Positions 1 to 5,458 are shown, counted from the first letter of the stretch. The stretch is DNA of 5,498 nt from Flavobacteriia bacterium (GCA_003973375.1 QNYL01000314.1:1-5498); one strand, 5' to 3'. A program made the numbers and translations. Notes: generated from the sequence alone by a model not told the origin.

Positions 1-639
1 AATAATTTTCTTGATCTCATCAAAATTACGGGCTTCAACAATAATTTTCAGGTCGAGATCATTGTTTTTCAGGTACTTCTTGGTCTTTTCTATGGCCTGA
101 TCCACACCTCCGGCAAAATCAATATGATTGTCCTTTAACATGATCATATCATAAAGGGCAAAACGGTGATTTTCACCTCCGCCTATCTTTACTGCCCATT
201 TTTCAATGGCACGGATCCCCGGTGTGGTTTTCCGGGTATCTAGAATCTTTGTATTGGTACCTTTAAGTTTTTTTACAAATTTCCTTGTTTTGGTTGCAAT
301 GGCACTCATTCTTTGCATTGCATTAAGAACCAAGCGTTCAGCTTTAAGAATGGATTGAGAATTTCCGGTTACAAAAAAAGCGATATCCCCAACCTTGACC
401 TTATCTCCGTCGTTTAAAAAGGTTTCAACCTTTAAATCCTTGTCTATTTCAGTAAATACCATCTTTGCAAATTCTATACCTGCAATTATCCCGTCTTCCT
501 TAACCAGAAGTTTCGCCTGACCTCTGGCATCAGCCGGGATACAGGCCAGAGAACTGTGGTCTCCGTCACCGATGTCTTCTCTTATGGCATTTTTTATAAT
601 GATGTCTAATTCTTTTTGAAATTGTTCGTTGCTTATCAT
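1..639 (-). CDS. nadC: Nicotinate-nucleotide pyrophosphorylase (carboxylating), quinolinate phosphoribosyltransferase, 3' end cut off
   Basis: This enzyme makes nicotinate mononucleotide, CO2 and pyrophosphate from quinolinate and PRPP, the step joining de novo quinolinate synthesis to NAD; it is cytosolic. I translated 213 residues by hand from the ATG at 639-637, and the frame stays open to the window edge. Family members have about 285 residues, so roughly the last 70 are missing. Visible hallmarks are an N-terminal EDIGDGDHSS stretch (21-30), AERLVLNAMQRMS (100-112), the phosphoribosyl-binding DTRKTTPG (134-141), GGGENHRF (153-160) and MLKDNHI (167-173). These basic and acidic residues form the active site in the family. 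The ATG chosen gives the usual N-terminal length, and no strong ribosome binding site precedes it. The gene diverges from rlmH, a pairing I recall from other Bacteroidota. Identification is firm; only the C-terminal part of the barrel cannot be checked. Confidence 0.96.
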   Translation of the reverse strand, partial: MISNEQFQKELDIIIKNAIREDIGDGDHSSLACIPADARGQAKLLVKEDGIIAGIEFAKMVFTEIDKDLKVETFLNDGDKVKVGDIAFFVTGNSQSILKAERLVLNAMQRMSAIATKTRKFVKKLKGTNTKILDTRKTTPGIRAIEKWAVKIGGGENHRFALYDMIMLKDNHIDFAGGVDQAIEKTKKYLKNNDLDLKIIVEARNFDEIKKII

Positions 640-701
640 TTTAAAGGATTTTTTAGAAAACTCTCAGATAAAATATCTTCAGAACTTTAGAATAATTTGT
701 A

Positions 702-730
702 CAAAAATAACTTTTTTGATTTAAACTAAA
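702..730 (-). promoter_or_regulatory. nadC: Candidate nadC promoter (Bacteroidota type)
   Basis: Read on the minus strand, 709-702 is TATTTTTG, an exact match to the Bacteroidota -7 element TAnnTTTG. The upstream -33 element is weak: TTTA at 730-727 with a 17-bp spacer instead of TTTG with about 20. The predicted start near 695-698 would leave a leader of about 55-60 nt before the nadC ATG. In AT-rich DNA such boxes arise by chance, so confidence is moderate. Confidence 0.35.
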
Positions 731-746
731 TAATGAATTAAATTTG
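715..746 (+). promoter_or_regulatory. rlmH: Promoter of rlmH (TTTG-N20-TAAATTTG)
   Basis: TTTG at 715-718 and TAAATTTG at 739-746 are separated by 20 bp. Both elements and the spacing match the Bacteroidota primary sigma factor consensus (TTTG, 19-21 bp, TAnnTTTG). Transcription would start near 750-753, giving a very short leader of about 13-16 nt before the rlmH ATG at 766. It interleaves with the candidate nadC promoter on the other strand, so the two polymerase sites may exclude each other. That consequence is inference. Confidence 0.6.
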
Positions 747-765
747 TAGGCCATAAAACCTTCTA

Positions 766-1239
766 ATGAAAATTAAACTTCTGGCTATTGGCAAAACAGA
801 TGATAAAAATCTCATTGCTCTTTTTCAAAACTATGAAAAGAGGTTAAAGCATTATGTCAAATTTGAATTTCAGGTGATTCCCGATCTGAAAAGGGTTAAA
901 AATCTTTCAGAAAACGAGCAAAAAGAAAAAGAAGGTGAATTGATCTTGAACAAGATCAATTCCGGAGATCATTTGATATTACTGGATGAAAGAGGTACTG
1001 AATACAGATCGGTGGAATTTTCAAAGTTCCTTCAGAAGAAAATGAATTCAGGAATTAAACAAGTGGTTTTTGTAATTGGAGGGCCTTATGGTTTTTCTGA
1101 GAAAGTTTATAAAAAATCAAATGGGATGATCGCTTTTTCAAAGATGACCTTTTCGCATCAGATGATCCGTTTGATCGTGATCGAGCAGATCTACCGGGCG
1201 TTTACGATTTTAAGTAATGAGCCTTATCATCATGAATAG
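766..1239 (+). CDS. rlmH: 23S rRNA (pseudouridine(1915)-N(3))-methyltransferase RlmH
   Basis: RlmH uses S-adenosylmethionine to methylate N3 of pseudouridine 1915 in helix 69 of 23S rRNA, late in ribosome maturation. It is a small cytosolic homodimeric SPOUT-fold (trefoil knot) enzyme. The 157-residue product is full length (E. coli RlmH has 155). Visible features are an N-terminal strand MKIKLLAIGK, LLDERG at 72-77, the SAM-binding glycine-rich VIGGPYGF at 103-110, the knot helix SHQMIRLIVIEQIYRAF at 130-146, and the C-terminal tail LSNEPYHHE. The tail is expected to touch rRNA and cofactor; most relatives end in YHK or YHH, so the extra final Glu is a small variation. The ATG at 766 sits just after a good Bacteroidota promoter. 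No competing start gives a better N-terminus. The following DUF808 gene lies 62 bp downstream on the same strand with no terminator between, so read-through is possible. Confidence 0.97.
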   Translation: MKIKLLAIGKTDDKNLIALFQNYEKRLKHYVKFEFQVIPDLKRVKNLSENEQKEKEGELILNKINSGDHLILLDERGTEYRSVEFSKFLQKKMNSGIKQVVFVIGGPYGFSEKVYKKSNGMIAFSKMTFSHQMIRLIVIEQIYRAFTILSNEPYHHE

Positions 1240-1301
1240 GTTTTTGAGTAAAACAGAATCCATTTTTTTTAATTAGTTTTATACGATCAATCAATAGAAT
1301 A

Positions 1302-2186
1302 ATGACAGGTTTTTTCGCAGTTTTAGATGATATTGCCACTTTGATGGATGATGTATCAATAATGGCCAAGGTTGCGGCCAAAAAAACAGCCGGTGTTTTA
1401 GGTGATGATCTTGCGGTGGGAGCAGAAAAGGCATCAGGATTTCATTCCTCAAGAGAATTGCCGGTGCTTTGGGCCATAACAAAAGGTTCTTTTTTGAACA
1501 AGCTTATTATTTTACCTTTTGCTTTTTTGCTGAGTGCTTTTCTGCCTCAACTGATCGTTCCTATTTTGCTGATAGGAGGAGTTTATCTTAGTTATGAAGG
1601 GGTTGAAAAGATCATTCATACTTTCTTCCATAAAAAAGAAGAACATCAGGAAGTAAAAGCTGATTTAAGTGAGGAGGAATTTATGAAAATTGAAAAGGCC
1701 AAGATAAAATCTACCATCATAACCGATTTTATTTTGTCTATTGAAATTGTTATGATCACTCTGGGTACAGTTGCAGGGGAACCCATTATGTCGCAAATAA
1801 TAATCGTTTCTTTAATAGCTGTGGCGGTTACAATTGGGGTGTATGGTATAGTGGCTTTAATGGTGAGAATGGATGATACCGGCTATATGCTGATCAAAAA
1901 AGCAAGTGGAAAAAGTAAATTTATTAAATCAACTTTTGTTACATTAGGGAAAGGACTCGTTTGGGCCTTGCCAAAATTGATCATCTTACTGGGAATTGTA
2001 GGTACTATTGCGATGTTGCTTGTGGGAGGCGGTATGTTTGTTCATAACCTCGATATAGTTCACGATTTTTTTCATGCCCTGCCTGTGATGCTGGCAGAAT
2101 TGATCATGGGACTGACAGTTGGACTGATCGCTTTTTTTGCTTTTAAAGGAATTGGGATATTGGTTAAAAAAATCAGAAAAAAATAA
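1302..2186 (+). CDS. yedI: DUF808 family inner-membrane protein (YedI-like)
   Basis: This is a 294-residue multi-spanning membrane protein of the DUF808/YedI family, whose biochemical role is unknown. I recognise it from the strongly conserved N-terminus: LDDIATLMDDVS (8-19), KVAAKKTAGVLGDDLAV (23-39) and ELPVLWAITKGS (52-63), nearly the same as I recall for E. coli YedI. Hydrophobic segments appear at about 66-97 (probably two close spans or a re-entrant hairpin), 139-157, 165-187, 222-245 and 262-285. A charged, probably cytoplasmic loop rich in Lys, Glu and His lies at 109-136. There is no cleavable signal peptide; the N-terminus looks like a soluble amphipathic region. The C-terminus ends in a basic VKKIRKK tail that should stay in the cytoplasm. 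Length is normal for the family. The ATG at 1302 gives the conserved start; no clear ribosome binding site is seen. It is followed at once by a strong terminator. Family assignment is firm, function is not known. Confidence 0.93.
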   Translation: MTGFFAVLDDIATLMDDVSIMAKVAAKKTAGVLGDDLAVGAEKASGFHSSRELPVLWAITKGSFLNKLIILPFAFLLSAFLPQLIVPILLIGGVYLSYEGVEKIIHTFFHKKEEHQEVKADLSEEEFMKIEKAKIKSTIITDFILSIEIVMITLGTVAGEPIMSQIIIVSLIAVAVTIGVYGIVALMVRMDDTGYMLIKKASGKSKFIKSTFVTLGKGLVWALPKLIILLGIVGTIAMLLVGGGMFVHNLDIVHDFFHALPVMLAELIMGLTVGLIAFFAFKGIGILVKKIRKK

Positions 2187-2200
2187 AACCGGAACGAATA

Positions 2201-2244
2201 AAAAAAAGCTGAGTTTGGTTGTAAACTCAGCCTTAAGATTTTTT
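2201..2244. terminator. Bidirectional intrinsic terminator between converging genes
   Basis: GCTGAGTTT (2208-2216) and AAACTCAGC (2223-2231) form a perfect 9-bp stem around a 6-nt loop. On the plus strand a run of six T follows at 2239-2244, seven bases after the stem. On the minus strand the seven A at 2201-2207 become a U-tract directly against the stem, so termination should be stronger for the leftward sulfur cluster. It lies between the stops of the DUF808 gene (2186) and the DsrE2-like gene (2288), as expected for a shared terminator. Confidence 0.88.
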
Positions 2245-2287
2245 CTATTCTTATAAAAGATTGAAAATAAGCAGATAGATCCTGAAA

Positions 2288-2791
2288 TCAGGTAAAGATA
2301 ATTTGCGTTCTGTCGCCATCACAAAGCTCGTAAAACTCTCCAATGGTAAGTATACCATCAACATCATCCCAAAGGTCTTCTTTGCGTAATTTAAACATAT
2401 CAACTGCCAATTTACAGGCATAGACTTTACCTCCGCCGGCAGTGATCAATTCAAGAAATTCATCAACCGGTGGCATATCGAGATCTTCCATTTGTTTTCT
2501 CATCATACTTGACACAGCAGCTTCCACGCCGGGTAATCCCCCCAGTATAGTTGGAAATGGTAATCCGCCGGGCATACGCATGGCCGGGTTACCTGTAGTT
2601 GCAGTATGAAGACTGTTCATTGTTTTTTTAGTAATAGCGTCTAAACCAAAGAAAGTAAAGAAAAGATGTGTTTCAATGCCTTCCATTACAGCCCCGTTGG
2701 CCATAACCAAGGCGGCATAAACATCCTCTAAGGCTCCTTTTGCACAGATCATACATACTTTTTCTAACGGTTTTTTTTCTTTTGAATCCAT
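2288..2791 (-). CDS. DsrE/DsrF/DsrH-like family protein (DsrE2 type)
   Basis: This 167-residue protein belongs to the DsrE2-like branch (DrsE_2) of the DsrE/F/H sulfur-relay superfamily. Members carry sulfane sulfur on a cysteine and sit in clusters with TusA, rhodanese, SQR or DsrC-like genes. Supporting motifs are an N-terminal KVCMICAKGALEDVYAALVMA (11-31), the FFTFFGLDAI segment (44-53), a Gly/Pro-rich loop with PGGLP and GGLPG (74-88), Met-rich MMRKQMEDLDMPPVDE (96-111), and GGKVYACKLAVDMF (120-133). Cys126 lies at the position of the conserved DsrE2 cysteine and is the best candidate for the persulfide site. Cys13, Cys16 and Cys157 are further thiols; Cys13 and Cys16 form a CxxC. I see no membrane span or signal peptide, so it is probably cytosolic. 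It starts 17 bp after the DsrC-like stop, which implies co-transcription, and it is the last gene before the terminator. The exact sulfur donor and acceptor are not known. Confidence 0.88.
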   Translation of the reverse strand: MDSKEKKPLEKVCMICAKGALEDVYAALVMANGAVMEGIETHLFFTFFGLDAITKKTMNSLHTATTGNPAMRMPGGLPFPTILGGLPGVEAAVSSMMRKQMEDLDMPPVDEFLELITAGGGKVYACKLAVDMFKLRKEDLWDDVDGILTIGEFYELCDGDRTQIIFT

Positions 2792-2808
2792 AATAGATTA
2801 TTTATTGA

Positions 2809-3120
2809 TTAAATACAACTGGTTGGTTTAGGGATACCTGCGATTTTTGATGAGAATTTTAAAGGCCCTTTTGGAAATAATTTATAAAGCCCTTTTACAT
2901 CAACAACTCCTGATTTCCCAACGCTTCTGATTGATAATGAGGCGCCTTCTTTTGTTTTTTCTCTCAGATAATTTAATACTTTGAAATGCTCATCGGTAAG
3001 TTCGATCCCCATTTCACTTGCAATCTCTTTTGCGATATCTTCGTTCCACTGATCCATATCTTCAAGATATCCGTCATCTGTAACATTTACTTGTACTCCT
3101 GCAATTGTTTTTACAGCCAT
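2809..3120 (-). CDS. TusE/DsrC/DsvC family sulfur relay protein, single-cysteine form
   Basis: This 103-residue cytosolic protein has the DsrC/TusE fold: an N-terminal strand TIAGVQVNVTDDGYLEDMDQWNEDIAKEIA (5-34), the helical EHFKVLNYLRE (44-54), LFPKGP (81-86), and the C-terminal arm IAGIPKPTSCI (93-103). Members carry sulfur on the penultimate cysteine of that flexible arm; here this is Cys102, the only cysteine in the protein. The second arm cysteine of true DsrC, 11 residues earlier, is replaced by Ser91 (context FSSKIAG). It therefore cannot form the intramolecular DsrC disulfide or the DsrAB-linked trisulfide, and resembles TusE in having one thiol. In E. coli TusE passes sulfur from TusBCD to MnmA for tRNA thiolation, but no TusBCD genes are present here. 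Position between sqr-DUF1641 and a DsrE2-like gene suggests that it takes or passes sulfur from sulfide oxidation; that is inference. The upstream region is AT-only with no ribosome binding site. Confidence 0.92.
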   Translation of the reverse strand: MAVKTIAGVQVNVTDDGYLEDMDQWNEDIAKEIASEMGIELTDEHFKVLNYLREKTKEGASLSIRSVGKSGVVDVKGLYKLFPKGPLKFSSKIAGIPKPTSCI

Positions 3121-3152
3121 AATTTTATAATTTTTAATTAGTTATTAATTAT

Positions 3153-3315
3153 TTAGGAATTATTACGGAATAACTTGCCAAATTAACTCGTTCTTTTTTC
3201 CTTTTTCATCGTTAAAATATTAAACCATAGCTTAGGCTATGTTTGAATATTTTGCCTTGATAATGAAAAAAATTAATTCCTTATTTCCGTCAACTTATTT
3301 CATAATATTTCCTTA
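3153..3315. repeat. Nested imperfect inverted repeat filling the spacer between DUF1641 and the DsrC-like gene
   Basis: The 196-bp spacer 3121-3316 holds no gene. It contains complementary blocks in nested order: 3153-3164 with 3304-3315 (10 of 12 bases pair), 3165-3173 with 3281-3290 (9 pairs, one bulge), 3181-3186 with 3273-3278, 3202-3209 with 3263-3270 (8 of 8), 3214-3221 with 3246-3253 (8 of 8), and an apical stem 3226-3231 with 3236-3241 around loop TTAG. The outer block abuts the DUF1641 stop codon. It could be a worn miniature element or a folded leader/processing structure in the sulfur mRNA. Several blocks are AT-only, so some pairing may be chance. Confidence 0.5.
3214..3253 (-). 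terminator. Intercistronic hairpin upstream of the DsrC-like gene (attenuator or processing site)
   Basis: The core of the spacer folds as AAAATATT / AATATTTT (8 bp), a short mismatched part, then CATAGC / GCTATG (6 bp) with a 4-nt loop at 3232-3235. On the minus strand the 3' side of the stem is U-rich but no clean U-run follows, so it is a poor intrinsic terminator. It may reduce read-through, or stabilise or process the mRNA between sqr-DUF1641 and the two small sulfur genes. The structure is visible; the role is inference. Confidence 0.4.
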
Positions 3316-3316
3316 G

Positions 3317-3994
3317 TTATTCTCTTATTTTCACGTCTTTTGATAAGTTTTTCATAAAGGTAACTCCAAATCCTAGTGCTTTTTTCATCTCCGGACTGTT
3401 CATTTCCCTCATTACCTTCCATATTGAATAAGACGGTACGCTTTCGGTTTCCATTGCATTGAAGGTCATGATCGCATTTTTTACCGTACCCAGTATTTCA
3501 GGATGTGTGATCTCTTTTACAATTGAAAGGATGGTTACAATATTGTCTGCAAGTTCCTGCAGGTCTTCCTTACCAAAGTTGGTAACTATATTATCGATGA
3601 TCGGGCCAACACCTTTCACAAAATCGAAATAACCTTTTTGTTCAAATACATTGAGTTGTTTGGTAAAATCGATAATAGCCTCGTTGGCAAGCGGTCCGAC
3701 TTCTTTTCCAAGATCAACAGCCATTTCCAAAGAGTTCAATACGGTTTTAATATTGTCCATATTTCTCAACAGGGTAACCACGAGATCTGACATCTCAGCC
3801 GGGTCGAGTTCCACCTGACGTTTATCCAGTGCCTCTACTGTGGAATCATAGGCATCTTTGCCTATAATCGAAAGGTCTTTTGCAAGATCTTCAACCATAG
3901 AACTGTTCAATCTTTGTTGATTAACATATTCCAGGAGCAAATCCATTTTTTTATCCAGGGAATCTATCCGGGCTTCTAAATTCTTTTCTTTCAT
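3317..3994 (-). CDS. DUF1641 domain-containing protein, partner gene of SQR
   Basis: This is a 225-residue, apparently all-helical, soluble protein with the DUF1641 signature near its centre: the segment at about 131-168, including VTNFGKEDLQELADNIVTIL (137-156) and HPEIL (164-168). The function of the family is not established; its genes recur beside sulfide:quinone oxidoreductase or formate dehydrogenase genes. The N-terminus (5-28) has a heptad-like pattern of Leu, Ile and Met with charged residues, suggesting a short coiled coil. A helical stretch at 71-101 (LVVTLLRNMDNIKTVLNSLE) resembles 148-178 and may be a degenerate internal repeat. There is no cysteine, signal peptide or membrane span, so it cannot carry sulfur as a thiol. 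An adaptor or scaffold role at the SQR complex is more plausible, as inference. The ATG is 18 bp after the sqr stop, indicating one transcript. Confidence 0.87.
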   Translation of the reverse strand: MKEKNLEARIDSLDKKMDLLLEYVNQQRLNSSMVEDLAKDLSIIGKDAYDSTVEALDKRQVELDPAEMSDLVVTLLRNMDNIKTVLNSLEMAVDLGKEVGPLANEAIIDFTKQLNVFEQKGYFDFVKGVGPIIDNIVTNFGKEDLQELADNIVTILSIVKEITHPEILGTVKNAIMTFNAMETESVPSYSIWKVMREMNSPEMKKALGFGVTFMKNLSKDVKIRE

Positions 3995-4012
3995 AATGTT
4001 GCGGTATTTAGA

Positions 4013-5245
4013 TTAAACCCGTTTTTTTCCTGCCATAGACATATCGGCTTCGATAGGTAATTCTTTTCCTTTAAGTAAAATATGCCAGTAGATCCATCGG
4101 AACAATACTTTTCCGTAGTGGTTCATTTTTGTATTCTTAAGCAAACCAAAAGGTCCTATTCCCGGTAGCGGGAAAGTTCCCGGAAGCGGTTCTGTATCGT
4201 AGTTAAAGTCGATCAGTGCTCCTTTACCGAATCCGGTTTCAATATAGCAGTTGGCATGTCCGTCAAATTTAGCCTGCAAAGGTCTTCCTTCCATTGCGGA
4301 TAAAATATTTTCAAATAATATCTCACCGGCAAAATGAGCTACAGAGCCTGCTTTGGAAGTGGGAAGATTAGCGGCATCACCAATTACAAAGATATTTTCA
4401 AATTGTTCGGATTGTAAGGTGTATTTATCGGTTTTTACGTAATTCATATCATCGCCCATACCGCTTCTGGCAACCATATCACTACCCATATTTACGGGTA
4501 CAATGGTCAGAATATCAAAGGAAACCTCACGATCATCATAAGAAACGATCTTTTTCTTGTCATTATCAACATGACTTAAATAAAAATCGGGGATCACTTC
4601 AATATTCTTTTCATCCATAATTCCTCCAAGAACCTTGGTGGCAACAGGTTTTGTAAACACACCTGACATGAGTGTAACAAATTTTATATTTACCTTATCT
4701 CTGATTCCTTTTTCAGTAAAATAAGCATCTGCGAGGAAAACAAATTCAAGTGGGGCAACCGGACATTTATAAGGTACTTCAGGGATACACATAACAAGAT
4801 CGCCGCCTTCAAAATCCTTAAATCTCTGATGAAGAGCCAGGGCACCTTCTACCGTATAGAAATCGAAAATATCCTTATACCAAAGCTTGTCTTTAAGTCC
4901 TTCGGTCTCACCGGGTCTTGTCTGTGTTCCGGTTGCAATGATCAGGAAATCATAGTTCAATACTTTACCGCCTTCCAGATATACTTTATTTTCTTTACCA
5001 TCAATTTTATCGATTGCATTGAAGATTACATTTGCACCCGGAGGGAAAAAGTCGTATTTAGGCTTAATCACATCTTGTTTTTTATAGATTCCAAAAGGAA
5101 TAAATAAAAAACCTGGTTGATAATAATGGGTCTTAAACTGATCGACAATGGTAATTTCCCATTCCTCTCTGTCCAGTTCATTGTATAGTTTATTAAGCAT
5201 CATTGTGCCTGCAGTACCGGCACCCAGGATCAAAAGTTTCTTCAT
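4013..5245 (-). CDS. sqr: Sulfide:quinone oxidoreductase family flavoprotein
   Basis: SQR oxidises sulfide to polysulfide or protein persulfide and passes two electrons through FAD to membrane quinone (menaquinone in most Bacteroidota). The 410-residue protein has the dinucleotide motif GAGTAG at 8-13 with Asp35 ending the second strand, the ATGTQTRP motif at 104-111, and the second FAD motif VIGDAANLPTSK at 287-298. The two redox cysteines expected for SQR are seen: Cys161 in PYKCPVAP and Cys333 in HANCYIETGFGKG. Cys153 is an extra thiol. After these comes FNYDTEPLPGTFPLPG (347-362) and an amphipathic aromatic C-terminal stretch VLFRWIYWHILL (380-391), as in the monotopic membrane anchor of SQR. 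There is no signal peptide, so the active side should face the cytoplasm. The related flavocytochrome c sulfide dehydrogenase is exported, which argues against that identity. It is the first gene of the leftward cluster, with a candidate activator-dependent promoter. I do not assign the SQR type. Confidence 0.92.
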   Translation of the reverse strand: MKKLLILGAGTAGTMMLNKLYNELDREEWEITIVDQFKTHYYQPGFLFIPFGIYKKQDVIKPKYDFFPPGANVIFNAIDKIDGKENKVYLEGGKVLNYDFLIIATGTQTRPGETEGLKDKLWYKDIFDFYTVEGALALHQRFKDFEGGDLVMCIPEVPYKCPVAPLEFVFLADAYFTEKGIRDKVNIKFVTLMSGVFTKPVATKVLGGIMDEKNIEVIPDFYLSHVDNDKKKIVSYDDREVSFDILTIVPVNMGSDMVARSGMGDDMNYVKTDKYTLQSEQFENIFVIGDAANLPTSKAGSVAHFAGEILFENILSAMEGRPLQAKFDGHANCYIETGFGKGALIDFNYDTEPLPGTFPLPGIGPFGLLKNTKMNHYGKVLFRWIYWHILLKGKELPIEADMSMAGKKRV

Positions 5246-5286
5246 AATTATTATATAGAATTAAAGGGTTTTATTAAAATTCATTT

Positions 5287-5294
5287 CAAATTTA
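5287..5294 (-). promoter_or_regulatory. sqr: Candidate sqr promoter, -7 element
   Basis: On the minus strand 5294-5287 reads TAAATTTG, an exact TAnnTTTG Bacteroidota -7 element. The predicted start is near 5281-5284, giving a leader of about 36-39 nt. No TTTG lies at the expected -33 place (only T-rich sequence at about 5310-5314), which is typical of a promoter that needs an activator. Confidence 0.5.
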
Positions 5295-5324
5295 TCACGT
5301 AAAAAGTTTAAAAATAGTGATAAA
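5291..5324. repeat. 8-bp inverted repeat TTTATCAC-N18-GTGATAAA at the sqr promoter
   Basis: TTTATCAC at 5291-5298 and GTGATAAA at 5317-5324 are perfect inverted copies, 26 bp centre to centre. The left copy overlaps the sqr -7 box and the right copy overlaps the FNR-like dyad. This could be a two-site operator or a chance feature of AT-rich DNA. Confidence 0.4.
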
Positions 5325-5329
5325 AATCA
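5318..5329. promoter_or_regulatory. FNR/CRP-like dyad upstream of sqr
   Basis: TGAT (5318-5321), four A (5322-5325) and ATCA (5326-5329) make a perfect 4-bp-arm dyad with the FNR layout TTGAT-N4-ATCAA; the outer bases (G and T) deviate. Its centre, 5323.5, is 33 bp upstream of the centre of the sqr -7 box, so about -40 from the predicted start, the class II activator position known for FNR and CRP. The regulator itself is not seen. Confidence 0.35.
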
Positions 5330-5431
5330 TAGTTATGTAATTTAGGTAACAAATAATTGTTTTAATAGAACAAAATATAGTTATAAAAGTTACATATAAT
5401 CAGAATTGCCATAAAAGTAAAAAAAAATAAG

Positions 5432-5458
5432 TTGAAGTACAAATATTTTATACTTTTA
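5432..5458 (+). promoter_or_regulatory. Weak candidate promoter for the rightward gene at 5481
   Basis: TTG at 5432-5434 and TACTTTTA at 5451-5458 resemble a flavobacterial promoter (TTG, 17-23 bp, TAnnTTTG), with a 16-bp spacer and A in place of the last G. A start near 5461-5463 would leave a leader of about 20 nt. Support is weak. Confidence 0.25.

Noticed and set aside
1243..1281. Possible promoter for the DUF808 gene (TTTG at 1243-1246, TAGTTTTA at 1274-1281)
   Set aside because: The spacer is 27 bp, too long, and the last base of the -7 box is wrong. Read-through from rlmH is equally likely.
1291..1482. 63-codon open frame on the minus strand inside the DUF808 gene
   Set aside because: It lies antisense to the most conserved part of the YedI-like protein, its translation has no recognisable domain, and it has no ribosome binding site. 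It is a shadow frame.
3179..3186. Possible separate promoter for the DsrC-like gene (TTAATTTG on the minus strand)
   Set aside because: It misses the TA of the -7 box and has no TTTG about 20 bp upstream, so I cannot support an internal promoter.
4829..5107. 92-codon open frame on the plus strand inside sqr
   Set aside because: It is antisense to well-conserved SQR coding sequence, including the ATGTQTRP motif, and its translation looks random. It is a shadow frame.
4013..5245. Flavocytochrome c sulfide dehydrogenase flavoprotein (FccB) or NADH dehydrogenase type II as identity for the sqr product
   Set aside because: There is no export signal, and the two SQR cysteines (Cys161, Cys333) and the amphipathic C-terminal anchor are present. 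NDH-2 lacks this cysteine pair.
5331..5396. Further small repeats in the sqr upstream region (TATGTAA 5334-5340 and TTACATA 5390-5396; AACAA-N4-TTGTT at 5348-5361)
   Set aside because: The arms are 5-7 bp of nearly pure A and T and lack a promoter-related position, so chance is the simplest explanation.
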